Shown here piece by piece: positions 35,747 through 46,790 of a stretch of 64,000 nt of DNA (its first letter is position 1; each line of letters opens with the position of its first letter). The stretch is from positions 16,691-80,690 of the forward strand of contig JADFXU010000007.1 in the NCBI GenBank assembly GCA_015233365.1, read 5' to 3'. The DNA comes from Nitrospirota bacterium (GTDB lineage Bacteria; Nitrospirota; Thermodesulfovibrionia; Thermodesulfovibrionales; Dissulfurispiraceae). Position numbers and translations under genes: made by a program. A model generated the notes under the pieces. That model saw only the letters and a program-made list of their open reading frames with translations, was not told where the DNA came from and searched no databases.

Positions 35747-36850
35747 ATGAAGGTAACGGTGGAAAAAAATGAATTGCAGAAAAAGCTTTCAGACATTCAG
35801 AACATAGTTGAGAAAAAGAATACCATGCCCATCCTGAGCCATTTTCTTCTTGTGGTCGAGAAGAGCGAAGCATACATAACGGCCACGGATCTCGAAACCG
35901 CCTTCAGGGAACCTCTTAAGGTGACTGCGGTCGCCGATGGGAAGCTGTGCATCCCTGCAAAGAAACTGTTCGAAATTGTGCGGGAAGTGGAAGGCGATAT
36001 CGTGCTTGAATCGGGCGATCAGAAATGGCTTAAAGTCAAAAGCGGGAAAAGCAACTTCCGTCTCGCCTGTCTCTCCGCCGATGAATTTCCGGTCTGGCCG
36101 GCGCTGGCGGAAGATACTGAAAAGATGGAAATAGATTCCCTCCTGCTTCTCGAAATGATCGATAAAACCCTTTATTCCGCAGGAGAGTCGGACACCCGGT
36201 ATGTTTTGAACGGCCTGCTTTTTAACATAAAAGCGGACGGCAGTCTTACGGTTGTCGGCACCGACGGCCACAGGCTTGCGCTTTCCACCAAGGCAACGGG
36301 TTCAACACTCAAAGAAGAGAGAAAGATTATCTTTTCGAGAAAATCCCTGTCTGAACTGCGCAGGTTCCTTGATGAGGAAGCAAAGCCGGTCAAGATGGTG
36401 ATGGGGAAAAATCACATCCTGTTCGAGATCGATTCTATACAATTTCTCACCAGGCTTATAGAAGGTACTTATCCCAATTACGAACAGGTCATTCCTGCTG
36501 CAGGGGACAAGACGATTATTATAGACAGGATCGCGCTGATGAAATCGCTGCGAAGGGTCTCCATAATGAGCAAAGAGAGGAGCAGCGCCGTAAAGGTCGA
36601 TATCGAGCCCAATACTATCAGGATCTCCGCTTCCAATCCCGACCTCGGGGAAGCCAAGGATGAGATTGCGATGGAATATGCGGGCGACCCGATCACGGTA
36701 GCATTCAACGCGCGGTATATTCTTGATGCCTTAAGCGTAATGAGCACGGACAACATTCTTATCAAACTGAATGAGCCGTTGAGTCCGACGCTTATAATGG
36801 AAAACGAAAGCGATGATTACAAATACGTTGTTATGCCTATGCGGCTGTAA
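35747..36850 (+). CDS. dnaN: DNA polymerase III beta subunit (sliding clamp)
   Basis: 367 residues in three similar clamp domains. Recognisable segments include the N-terminal MKVTVEKNELQKKL, NTMPILSHFLL, the middle-domain GTDGHRLAL and the C-terminal end YVVMPMRL. ATG 35747 is preceded by GGAGG and is preferred over ATG 35732. The clamp tethers the replicative polymerase and other proteins to DNA. It is between dnaA and gyrB; recF, often found here, is absent. Confidence 0.97.
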   Translation: MKVTVEKNELQKKLSDIQNIVEKKNTMPILSHFLLVVEKSEAYITATDLETAFREPLKVTAVADGKLCIPAKKLFEIVREVEGDIVLESGDQKWLKVKSGKSNFRLACLSADEFPVWPALAEDTEKMEIDSLLLLEMIDKTLYSAGESDTRYVLNGLLFNIKADGSLTVVGTDGHRLALSTKATGSTLKEERKIIFSRKSLSELRRFLDEEAKPVKMVMGKNHILFEIDSIQFLTRLIEGTYPNYEQVIPAAGDKTIIIDRIALMKSLRRVSIMSKERSSAVKVDIEPNTIRISASNPDLGEAKDEIAMEYAGDPITVAFNARYILDALSVMSTDNILIKLNEPLSPTLIMENESDDYKYVVMPMRL

Positions 36851-36897
36851 AAAAGAAGCAGTCAGTTATTGGTAAAGACACCCAAAATTTTATCTGT

Positions 36898-36924
36898 CAT
36901 GCCCGAAGTTTTTAATCGGGCATC
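36898..36924 (+). terminator. Hairpin between dnaN and gyrB
   Basis: ATGCCCGA and TCGGGCAT form a stem around AGTTTTTAA. There is no downstream T-run, and TATAAT at 36936-36941 follows closely, so this may be a weak terminator or processing site ahead of a gyrB promoter. Confidence 0.4.
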
Positions 36925-36939
36925 CAGGTCGTTTTATAA

Positions 36940-39393
<2,454 letters not shown>

Positions 39394-39411
39394 GTACAAG
39401 CGAGGGTTCAT

Positions 39412-39729
39412 GTGCAGCAAAAAGATCTTAAAATAGCTGAAAAGTTCAAGTCTCTGGTCGCGCAGAGGGTAAAAGTTCACGAAGTCAAAATCTTCGGTTC
39501 CCGCGCACGGGGCAATGCCACTGAAGAGTCGGACCTCGACGTTCTTATTGTAGTTGATCATCTTGATCATGCACTGGAAAAATTTATAAGCGAGTGCGCA
39601 TGGGAAGCGGGGTTTCCCGAAGATGTTGTTGTCGTGCCGATCGCCATTAGCATCGATTCCATGAAAAGCAGCGCACTCCGTGAGTCAGTATTCATCAAGA
39701 CGGTTTATAGAGAGGGAGTAGCAGTGTGA
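39412..39729 (+). CDS. mntA: MNT-type minimal nucleotidyltransferase
   Basis: 105 residues with GTG start. The motif GSRARGNATEESDLDVLIV (~29-47) is the GSxxxG...SDxD active-site signature of minimal nucleotidyltransferases. In HEPN/MNT modules such proteins act as antitoxins, often by AMPylating the HEPN partner. The stop overlaps the GTG of the HEPN gene (GTGA), the usual coupled order. The pair is bracketed by the duplicated gyrB end, which points to acquisition as a cassette. Symbol by analogy only. Confidence 0.85.
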   Translation: MQQKDLKIAEKFKSLVAQRVKVHEVKIFGSRARGNATEESDLDVLIVVDHLDHALEKFISECAWEAGFPEDVVVVPIAISIDSMKSSALRESVFIKTVYREGVAV

Positions 39730-40130
39730 ATGAAAAGATACTCGCGCTGATACAATACAGACTTCAACAATCCGACGACTCTATCAAAGAAGCAACAGTT
39801 CTTTTAAAAGAACGTATGAGCTATAGGGCAGTGATTAACCGTTTATATTACGCCATGTTTTATGCCGTGTTAGCCCTTTTACAGGAGAAGCAGATAGGCA
39901 CTTCGAAACACTCCGGAGCAATTTCTCTCTTCGACAAGGAATTTATCAAAGGCGGTATTTTTGATAAAGGCCTATCCATGACCCTGCATCGGGCCTTTGA
40001 ACTCAGACAAAAAGGCGATTATATGGAACAGGCTGAGGTTACCAAAGAGGATGTGGACGAGATATTTCCAAAGGCCTTGGATTTTGTGAACAAGGCGAGA
40101 ACATGCCTGCTCGGCACAGGCAATTCTTAG
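39726..40130 (+). CDS. hepT: HEPN-domain protein, partner of the MNT nucleotidyltransferase
   Basis: 134 residues, all-helical HEPN fold. The core helix reads [14 protein letters not shown]; related HEPN toxins have R-x6-H here (RxYYAxFH), whereas this one has Tyr in the His place, so RNase activity may be lost or altered. A second conserved patch is [12 protein letters not shown] toxins are RNases neutralised by their MNT partner. GTG start overlaps the mntA-like stop. Symbol by analogy only. Confidence 0.8.
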   Translation: MNEKILALIQYRLQQSDDSIKEATVLLKERMSYRAVINRLYYAMFYAVLALLQEKQIGTSKHSGAISLFDKEFIKGGIFDKGLSMTLHRAFELRQKGDYMEQAEVTKEDVDEIFPKALDFVNKARTCLLGTGNS

Positions 40131-40157
40131 TAAAAATGGGATATGTTCCTCAAGGCA

Positions 40158-40270
40158 AAGACTCGGTAAAGGCGGATGAAATGTTTACCGTGCTCATGGG
40201 CGACCAGGTAGAGCCGAGAAAGGATTTCACCACCAAGCACGCGCTTGAGGCGAGGAATATAGATATTTAA
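40158..40270 (+). repeat. Direct repeat, copy 2 (orphan gyrB 3' end)
   Basis: An out-of-context copy of the last 113 bases of gyrB, reading from the codons for DSVKADEM to a TAA stop, 765 bases downstream of the real gene end. Its differences from copy 1 are mostly synonymous, so it derives from a functional gyrB allele. It closes the HEPN/MNT segment. Confidence 0.85.
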
Positions 40271-40327
40271 GGCTTATGTTGTTGTAGGTTTAAGCATAAA
40301 GTGAAATTGCCCAGCGAAAATGCTAGA

Positions 40328-40753
40328 CTATTTCTTACTTAGAATTCGAAAAATGCGGTTAACTTCCCTTTCCAAATTTGTTTGGCTCTGAATTGTACAT
40401 TCCCATACGACGATTACTGACCAGCCATTCCTTCGCAGTGCCTTGTCATTTCGTGTATCTCGGCGCTTATTATTGAGCAGTTTTGGCTCCCAGTATTCTT
40501 GTCTGCTGCGGGGAATATGTCCGTCGATGCAGTCATGTCCGTGCCAAAAACAACCCCTGACTTGAATTACTGTTCGGTAAATTGGCAGAACGATATCAGG
40601 TTTGCCAGGTAACGTATTCACATGAAGGCGAAACCGAAGACCTTGCCTGTGGAGGACTTTTCTCAGGGTTATCTCTGGTTTTGTATCCTTTGACCTAATG
40701 CGGCTCATTACCTCTGAGCGTTTCTTATTTGTAAAAACATCAGGCATGCTCAA
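40328..40753 (-). CDS. vsr: Very-short-patch-repair endonuclease (Vsr)
   Basis: 141 residues. Conserved blocks are SRIRSKDTKPEITLRKVLH, GKPDIVLP with the catalytic Asp, GCFWHGHDC with the metal/active-site His residues, and YWEPKLLNNKRRD. Vsr nicks next to T:G mismatches formed when 5-methylcytosine deaminates, so it goes with C5-methyltransferases such as the one encoded at 45257-46216. It overlaps the next gene upstream by four bases and is the last gene of the restriction locus. Confidence 0.93.
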   Translation of the reverse strand: MSMPDVFTNKKRSEVMSRIRSKDTKPEITLRKVLHRQGLRFRLHVNTLPGKPDIVLPIYRTVIQVRGCFWHGHDCIDGHIPRSRQEYWEPKLLNNKRRDTRNDKALRRNGWSVIVVWECTIQSQTNLEREVNRIFRILSKK

Positions 40754-41943
40754 TTTGCATCAAAGCGAATTCTTTTTTCTTCGGCCCATTGAGGATAGAG
40801 GTCTACTTGGTACCGTGCAGTCTTTAATAAAATAGCATTTTCTTCAACTAGAGACGACCACAGGTGTGGATCGGCATCGACTTCTTGGTCGATATCTCTG
40901 AATCGTTCTGTCTGATCAAGAATCCCCATGGCAAGGGATTGCTCGTTGATGTGTGGTTCGGGGTTCTTAAGAGATAAGCCACTTTTGTCGTTTATTGGCA
41001 CATTAACCGGCGAGAAAAGAAAAGCCAAAGACAACATGTTTGGGAAAGAAACGGGCGTTTGGTTGTTTTCGACCCGGTACCAACAACTGTCAAGCATCTC
41101 AACAAGCCAGTTATTATTGGTGTCATAAAACAACTGTATGAGCCATTTGCCGAATCCAGCAGCGAATAGTTTTACGAATTCCCTGTCTCTACATCCCACA
41201 AGAACTTCATCGACATTTACGCTTTCATTGTACCTGGTAAAATCCCAGTTCGACATTTCTACTAGTCGTTGACCAAACAACGAATTACTCTCAGAATTAT
41301 TCTTAAGGCATTTCAGATAGTGGGGAAGGTGAGCAACATTTACCTGCTCGTATTCTGCTCTTGTAGTAAGGAAAAGCAACCATTTTTCTCTACTATTATT
41401 TATTTGGTATTCACAAAGATTATGCAACACCTGGTGGTTATCCGGGAAATTGATGCAAGAGATTGATCCGCAAAGATCCAAATTTACAATATCAAAGGGG
41501 CCGTGTCCACGTATATAGTTGAATCCTTGGGAGTCGGTGCTTTTAAGCACCGATATATTGTCGGTAACTATGACAGAGCCAGGCTGGATGTTGTTGCTTA
41601 TTTCGTTCCGGGAGATGTTTACCTCCGTCTGAGATGTGCGATCCCTCGCTTCTTCGTCAAAGCCGAGGCACTTTAGTTGCAGCCCTTTTTCGTTGCAAAG
41701 GTGTGCCAGAACACGGATGTCAAGCATGTCTTCTCCTGGAAGGGAAAGGTATCGCAGAGACCGACCATCTAATCGAAGATGAGGAATTAGAGCCTTTATC
41801 TCTTTGAGCCACTGATTGTTGCGAACCCACTGTTTCCTTGGTTTATGCCAAGGCTTGAACTCCCTCGCAGTAACAGGCGATTCATGTGAGATTTTTTTCG
41901 GAGCAATGCCTTCAATAAGGCCATTTTCTGGTTTATCAAACAT
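40750..41943 (-). CDS. Uncharacterised protein of the restriction locus, possibly methyltransferase-like
   Basis: 397 residues; I have no firm family name. The first half has a Rossmann-like order: LRYLSLPGEDMLDIRVLAHL, then LKCLGFD, GSVIVTDN and FDIVNLDLCGS, reminiscent of SAM-dependent methyltransferases, though a canonical GxGxG is missing. The second half is helical, with no TM helices. It is flanked by the Vsr gene (four-base overlap) and the GHKL ATPase gene (11-base gap), so it is a component of that operon. Catalysis is not demonstrated by the motifs. Confidence 0.6.
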   Translation of the reverse strand: MFDKPENGLIEGIAPKKISHESPVTAREFKPWHKPRKQWVRNNQWLKEIKALIPHLRLDGRSLRYLSLPGEDMLDIRVLAHLCNEKGLQLKCLGFDEEARDRTSQTEVNISRNEISNNIQPGSVIVTDNISVLKSTDSQGFNYIRGHGPFDIVNLDLCGSISCINFPDNHQVLHNLCEYQINNSREKWLLFLTTRAEYEQVNVAHLPHYLKCLKNNSESNSLFGQRLVEMSNWDFTRYNESVNVDEVLVGCRDREFVKLFAAGFGKWLIQLFYDTNNNWLVEMLDSCWYRVENNQTPVSFPNMLSLAFLFSPVNVPINDKSGLSLKNPEPHINEQSLAMGILDQTERFRDIDQEVDADPHLWSSLVEENAILLKTARYQVDLYPQWAEEKRIRFDAN

Positions 41944-41954
41944 GTTACCTCTGA

Positions 41955-43907
41955 TTATCGAGAGAAGATGGCAACAATGTCCTGTAATAAACGCTGCTGT
42001 TTATCATAGGGCATGTCATTAAAGACGCCATATGCGTCGAGGACTTTGGCGACGGCTTTAATTTGAGCCTCAAACTTTGTCTCTTCCAGTTTGTTATCTT
42101 TTGTTTTCCGTAATGTTTCATCCCTATCTTTAAATACAGTTGATTTCTGGAATGCTAAAATCCCATCTTTTCTAAGCTTCACTTGATTTTCATGATCGTC
42201 CGTGAATTCGACTTTTGGCAGAGGAGTATCCTCATCTGGAATAATGGATCGCAAGGATTTATTAGTTTGCTGCTCCAATTCATCCAGTTCTTGTTGTGCT
42301 TTTTCTGTTTTTGTACTAACCCTGATTTCTTTAGCAAGCGATTTGTGACGGTTTGCGAGTTGACGGAAAGCGTTATGCACCCAATGAGTAATATATTGAT
42401 AATGTGGATGCGAGAAGTTGAAGGATTCCCGGTCTATATTCAAAGCTGCGTCCAATCCCTTTGTCACAAATATCTCTGCTGTAACTTGATCCTTGCGTCG
42501 CTGTTCAGACACAGGATAGTGTAGAAAACTGTTATCGAAGAGTACCCCGTTTGAATCGTTAATGCGGATTAATACTCCTGCGTGTTCTTTAGGCACTACC
42601 GTGTGATTCCAGAAAAAATAGGCCTCAAATTCCAAATCACCGCCTCTCACCTCTGCTGGATATGCAGAGAGATCGGGGGCATCTTTACCCACGAAAAGGA
42701 GTGAGTAAGGGACTGACTCAAGGGTTTTGGGAAGATTTCGAAACCGAATTGGGCGAAATAACTGAACCCCATCAATGACAACACGAAAATCTGGTGTTTT
42801 CCCTCTTTCTGGCGATAATAATTCCAATTTATGACGTATACTTTCACCTGCGTCAAGATTCAATTCTTCTGCTTGATCTTTCTTCGTATTCCCTATAACG
42901 AATATCTTAAGGCCCGATTCCGAAATAAGTTCAAAAGGATGCCCATCAACGTAATCTACAGGTGCTGAAAGACTTAATATCCATAACATTCTCAAATAAT
43001 AATCCAGATGATCATAAATGCTTGGATTGCGGTCTGTCCGGCCACGAAGGTCGTACATTTTATCAATAAGTTTGCCGAAACGTTTTTCAGGACTATCGGA
43101 TGCATCCCATGGTAGGACGGCCCTTTGGGCAATTAAATGCGGGGGATCATTGTGAACACAGCCAATATGAAATGCTGGAGGGTTCGGAGGAGCTATGATT
43201 ACATCCGTCATTCCCTCTGTTGTCTCTGGATTGCATCTAACCCACATCTCCTTGCTTGTAAGATCGTCTTTTGTCTTGGGGAGAAGATTTCTCAACACCA
43301 CTTCTGTGCCATGGCTATCGATGTCTGTAGCTGTAACCTTCCATATTTTGACGGTGCCTGTTGTGTATTCTTGTTCCGGAGTATCTATGGAGTCTTCGGA
43401 GTAAGTATGCAGAATGACGTCAGCAATTGTACGATGATTGGCACCCTTTGTCTTGGTAATTATTTGGAACTCCTTAGTTAACTGGGATACTGAGAATAAG
43501 CCTATACCAATTTTGCCAATTAATTTTCTCCCCCCTGGACTGCGGAATTTATCTGTTGTGCTACAAACACCCATGCCAGAACCGTCAGATGTTCTCTTTG
43601 AACTGCCTCCGATACTATGTATCAGGTAAGAAAGAGCCTCTGGCGTTAGACCATTTCCGTTATCGCGGACGATGATTTGTTCAAATCTAGGGGGATCTGT
43701 TTGGATCTCAACTAAAGTAGCATCAGCATCATAGGCATTTGAAATGAGTTCTCGCAGTGCAGATGAAGGCTGGCGATAAATACCATCTGTGACACGGTTG
43801 AGGACTCGTTCTGAAGTTGCAAGCTTTCCCTCTACAACTTTGTTGTCAGAAGCATTGAGAATTTCTTGTGCAAATAGATGGATTTTATCACGGGTGTCTT
43901 GGTTCAT
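41955..43907 (-). CDS. Large GHKL (Hsp90/MutL/MORC-like) ATPase of the restriction locus
   Basis: 650 residues. The Bergerat ATP-binding fold is at the N-terminus: ALRELISNAYDADAT (N-box, ~48-62), IVRDNGNGLT (G1, ~74-83) and LIGKIGIGLFSVSQL (G2, ~128-142). A second domain follows (~150-450), then a coiled-coil-like tail with a Glu/Gln-rich stretch (EKAQQELDELEQQTNK). This architecture, next to a C5-methylase, Vsr and endonuclease, fits the MutL/MORC-like ATPases predicted to work with restriction-modification systems. It probably forms an ATP-gated dimer clamp on DNA; that is inference. Confidence 0.78.
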   Translation of the reverse strand: MNQDTRDKIHLFAQEILNASDNKVVEGKLATSERVLNRVTDGIYRQPSSALRELISNAYDADATLVEIQTDPPRFEQIIVRDNGNGLTPEALSYLIHSIGGSSKRTSDGSGMGVCSTTDKFRSPGGRKLIGKIGIGLFSVSQLTKEFQIITKTKGANHRTIADVILHTYSEDSIDTPEQEYTTGTVKIWKVTATDIDSHGTEVVLRNLLPKTKDDLTSKEMWVRCNPETTEGMTDVIIAPPNPPAFHIGCVHNDPPHLIAQRAVLPWDASDSPEKRFGKLIDKMYDLRGRTDRNPSIYDHLDYYLRMLWILSLSAPVDYVDGHPFELISESGLKIFVIGNTKKDQAEELNLDAGESIRHKLELLSPERGKTPDFRVVIDGVQLFRPIRFRNLPKTLESVPYSLLFVGKDAPDLSAYPAEVRGGDLEFEAYFFWNHTVVPKEHAGVLIRINDSNGVLFDNSFLHYPVSEQRRKDQVTAEIFVTKGLDAALNIDRESFNFSHPHYQYITHWVHNAFRQLANRHKSLAKEIRVSTKTEKAQQELDELEQQTNKSLRSIIPDEDTPLPKVEFTDDHENQVKLRKDGILAFQKSTVFKDRDETLRKTKDNKLEETKFEAQIKAVAKVLDAYGVFNDMPYDKQQRLLQDIVAIFSR

Positions 43908-43915
43908 AGTTTCTT

Positions 43916-44010
43916 CTATCTAACTAATTTGAGCAGCACACTAAGTGCAGCGCTCACCATTGGCGCTGGCACCGCATTGGTGACTTGGCCCATCTGATGT
44001 TGATCTGCAA
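43916..44010 (-). pseudogene. C-terminal remnant of a C5-cytosine methyltransferase
   Basis: On the minus strand, the last ~30 codons before TAG 43916-43918 read HQMGQVTNAVPAPMVSAAL, resembling motif X at the end of C5-methyltransferases (GNAVPPxxA). The frame is not connected to a full methylase; the complete enzyme of this locus lies at 45257-46216. The rest of the 248-base gap between the ATPase and endonuclease genes holds nothing else I recognise, apart from a 61-codon ORF in another frame. Confidence 0.45.
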
Positions 44011-44154
44011 CCATTTTTTTCCACTTTTTTGGTGATTGATTTTAGAACTCGTCAGGCAATTTTGTCTATAGCGATAGTCATGGGTAATGCGATCCGTTGC
44101 TGAGTTAGTAAATACGCGATCGGTAAACAGCTCCCCCATTCTCCATCCCTAAAA

Positions 44155-45249
44155 CTATATGACTAGGTCAAATGGCAGGTCAGATATGTCACGCAGCCTG
44201 TTTAAATCCTTCAGGACATTTAGCCAGTCAAGTTCTGTCATGCGACTTGATGTTTGTTTATTGGCAAATAATCCTTCATCTGTAGCTGCTTCATCGATAG
44301 TTGTCTTATCATCTTCTGGCATTGATCCAATCCCATGAATAACCTGTTCAAGCTCAGGAAGGCACACGTGATACACACAATCTATGTCGACTCCCATTGC
44401 CAAAGACCTGATTCTTGACGGCCTCGGCTCACCGACAACAACAACAAAATGTGGCGCTCTTCCGCGACGTTCCCTTGTTGAAAAAGCCCCTTCAGTACGG
44501 GCATTCTGTGCACGGTCGCTTCTAATAGTCCACTTCACGCTTATTATACCATGCAGCAAGTCAACATCTTCGGCTCCACTGTCCTGGAAAAGCACCGTAT
44601 TGTTTGCAACACTCTTGTCTACTAGTGGAGACGCCTCATCGGTGCCTTTGCATAGACTGTTTGCAGCATCTTTACTTATTCTTTTTCTGGCCAGAAGCAA
44701 ATCAGGCTTTACGGAATACGACGCAAAATTAGCTCTTACTCTGTTTCTGACCCTAATATCATGAATAGCTTCTATGGCTATGTTCATATCTTTAAGATGA
44801 CGATACTGATCATATTCTTCAAGTAATTTTCCTCCTCTTTCAATTCTAAATGTGCCGGGTCTTAAAGGCAGCAAGTGTGCAATAAAGGTATCCTCTATGA
44901 AGAGTCTTACCAGTTTTTCCAATTCCGTCCCGCATGACTGTCCTGAGAACGGTTTTTTTGCCGGCTGCCCTTTGATAGTAACAAGCATTTTTTTTGTTTC
45001 TTCGATGTTCTCAAGATCATTCCACCTCTTAACGCCTAGTGATTCAGCAAGAGCATCTGCAATGTGACATTTGCCGTCTGCATTTGATGGCCTCCAGTAT
45101 CGGGTGTCAGAATCGTAAGCTCGAAAATAGAACGGGCGCACGCCTCTTTCCAAATCCGCCGTCCCATTCATTTTGAAAGCTGGGCGTCCAAAAATCATCT
45201 CACGGATAAATTTTTCTCTGATTTCTCCAATCTTGCAGGAATGAGTCAT
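44155..45249 (-). CDS. Type II restriction endonuclease, NgoMIV family
   Basis: 364 residues. The segment KPDLLLARK (~192-200, catalytic Asp) and then SVKWTIRSDRAQNARTE (~245-261) correspond to the PD...(K/C)xS-type active site of NgoMIV/Cfr10I relatives; RAQNARTE and PHFVVVVGEPRPSRI are close to what I recall of NgoMIV. NgoMIV cuts GCCGGC; the same specificity here is inference. I start at MTHSCKIGEIREKF (ATG 45249), seven bases after the methyltransferase gene; the longer ORF reads into that gene. Confidence 0.82.
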   Translation of the reverse strand: MTHSCKIGEIREKFIREMIFGRPAFKMNGTADLERGVRPFYFRAYDSDTRYWRPSNADGKCHIADALAESLGVKRWNDLENIEETKKMLVTIKGQPAKKPFSGQSCGTELEKLVRLFIEDTFIAHLLPLRPGTFRIERGGKLLEEYDQYRHLKDMNIAIEAIHDIRVRNRVRANFASYSVKPDLLLARKRISKDAANSLCKGTDEASPLVDKSVANNTVLFQDSGAEDVDLLHGIISVKWTIRSDRAQNARTEGAFSTRERRGRAPHFVVVVGEPRPSRIRSLAMGVDIDCVYHVCLPELEQVIHGIGSMPEDDKTTIDEAATDEGLFANKQTSSRMTELDWLNVLKDLNRLRDISDLPFDLVI

Positions 45250-45256
45250 CTTGTCT

Positions 45257-46216
45257 TTATGCAGCCGTCCTGCGCCTGCGTGCTCTCGCCGCTGCTTCAA
45301 ATGCTGCAGCAAGAGAAGATGCAACTGCCTGCGCTACAGGTGGAGGGAAAGCGTTGCCGACTTGTCTATAAGCATTTGTTTTTTTGCCACAAAACTCCCA
45401 TGCATCTGGGAAACCTTGCAGCCTGGCTACCATCCTGACTGTCAGCCGCGGCATGCCGACAAAGCCATCGGAAGGAGCACTATCTGCAATCCCACCGCCA
45501 TCGACTCCAAGACTTGCCCACGCTTTCTTTGCCCGCGTCGGACCTAAGTCAGGGCCTCCATGCTTTTTAGATCCACCAACTATAGTAGGCGCAATATCGT
45601 TTGCGCGATTTGCCCACAAGGCTGCCCCACTCCATCGGTTTGCCGCCATTAAATCAAGAAGGGCATAACCGACTGTTTGTTGCTGCTCATCTTGTGGGAT
45701 GGGCCAATTGAAATGCCTTGCTATACTGCGGGGCATAGCAACGAAAACAACACGCGGACGTAGTTGAGGCACACCAAAATCCGAAGCGTTAAGTAACCTC
45801 CAAGAAACGGAATAGCCCATTCCTTGTAGTTTTTTCATCACCCTTCCACGATAATCATCAAAAACAGTATCCAAAATTCCCCTGACATTTTCAAACATTA
45901 TTGCACGTGGTCGAGCCGCATCAACAATATCAAGCCCAACATCGAAAAGATTTCGTTCATCAGCTTCCCCCAATTGTTTCCCTGCTTTCGAAAAGGGAGG
46001 GCACGGAAATCCGCCTGCTAAGAGATCAACACCCCTCCATGCTGCTACGTCCTGCTCGGCTATATCACCCTGAATTATATTCCAGGACGGCCTGTTTGCT
46101 CTCAAGGTATCACATGCATGTTTATCAATTTCGACAAGAGCAATGGGCGCGAAGCCTGCTGCATGCAGCCCGGCAGCCTGCCCCCCCGCTCCGGCACATA
46201 ATTCAACGCAATCCAT
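45257..46216 (-). CDS. DNA (cytosine-5)-methyltransferase
   Basis: 319 residues. Motif I is ELCAGAGGQAAGLHAAGF, motif IV is GGFPCPPFSKAGK with the catalytic Cys, motif VI is FENVRG, motif VIII is QLRPRVVFVA, and motifs IX-X contain LTVRMVARLQGFPDAW and YRQVGNAFPPPVA. ATG 46216 (MDCVELCAG) has AGAGG at proper spacing; the ORF reaching 46300 adds an unrelated leader. It protects host DNA from the NgoMIV-like endonuclease and creates the methylcytosines that Vsr repairs. First gene of the minus-strand operon. Confidence 0.93.
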   Translation of the reverse strand: MDCVELCAGAGGQAAGLHAAGFAPIALVEIDKHACDTLRANRPSWNIIQGDIAEQDVAAWRGVDLLAGGFPCPPFSKAGKQLGEADERNLFDVGLDIVDAARPRAIMFENVRGILDTVFDDYRGRVMKKLQGMGYSVSWRLLNASDFGVPQLRPRVVFVAMPRSIARHFNWPIPQDEQQQTVGYALLDLMAANRWSGAALWANRANDIAPTIVGGSKKHGGPDLGPTRAKKAWASLGVDGGGIADSAPSDGFVGMPRLTVRMVARLQGFPDAWEFCGKKTNAYRQVGNAFPPPVAQAVASSLAAAFEAAARARRRRTAA

Positions 46217-46349
46217 AACGCCTCTCTGTATCCATAGAATTTTGGGAGCATCGGCACGTGCTATTTCATAAAACACGCTCCCGTACAACCTCGCTGCCAA
46301 TGTAAAAGATCACTACATTCGTTGCTCACGATTTGCTTACACTATTGGA

Positions 46350-46363
46350 ATAGTTTAAACTAT
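46350..46363. promoter_or_regulatory. 14-bp palindrome between the methyltransferase and HTH genes
   Basis: ATAGTTTAAACTAT is a perfect palindrome in the AT-rich gap separating the divergent restriction operon and HTH gene. It is a candidate operator. Confidence 0.4.
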
Positions 46364-46442
46364 CTTATAATTAAAAAGCAATAACAATTAATAACAGCTA
46401 AAAACATCAAATAATATTTTTATTGACTAATATGAATAAGGC

Positions 46443-46461
46443 TGATAGCATATTGCTATCA
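46443..46461. promoter_or_regulatory. TGATAGCA-N3-TGCTATCA dyad upstream of the HTH gene
   Basis: Perfect eight-base arms with a three-base centre, 40 bases before ATG 46501. It could be bound by the HTH protein itself or by another island regulator. Confidence 0.45.
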
Positions 46462-46500
46462 TGAAGGTGATTTTGCAGTGTTTATGGCGTCTCGGCTGAT

Positions 46501-46725
46501 ATGGAAAAGGAAATACTTACAACTCAAGAATGCTGCGTCTTATTAGGGGTATCTGAGAGCAATCTCCGGACGATGATGAAGGAAAAGACTAATCCTATCC
46601 CTTACTCGCAACTTTCATCGGGAGAGAGAGGGACGGTGAGGTTTCTTAAAAGCAGTGTTATTGACTGGGTAAAGAGCCGAGAGGTCAGGAACAGCGCTAA
46701 AAGGAAAAGAAAAACGCCTAAGTAA
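46501..46725 (+). CDS. Small excisionase/AlpA-like helix-turn-helix protein
   Basis: 74 residues with a winged-helix start: ILTTQECCVLLGVSESNLRT followed by the wing and FLKSSVIDWVKSREV, the pattern of MerR/AlpA/excisionase-like 'helix-turn-helix domain' proteins; a basic tail (KRKRKTPK) ends it. Such proteins act as recombination directionality factors or island regulators. It marks the right side of the restriction locus, although no integrase gene is in the window. Start ATG 46501; no strong ribosome-binding site is visible. Confidence 0.65.
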   Translation: MEKEILTTQECCVLLGVSESNLRTMMKEKTNPIPYSQLSSGERGTVRFLKSSVIDWVKSREVRNSAKRKRKTPK

Positions 46726-46790
46726 CCACTTCTGGCCGGACTACTGTTAATCGGCTTTGAATGTTGACCCATGATCGGCATCCCGCAAAT

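Noticed and set aside
41689..41705. Reverse-strand sigma-54-like site (GCAA...GTGCCA)
   Set aside because: The spacer between the halves is four bases instead of five and the site lies inside a coding region with no gene start nearby.
45257..46300. Full-length methyltransferase start at 46300
   Set aside because: Residues before MDCVELCAG have no similarity to C5-methyltransferases, and ATG 46216 has its own ribosome-binding site.
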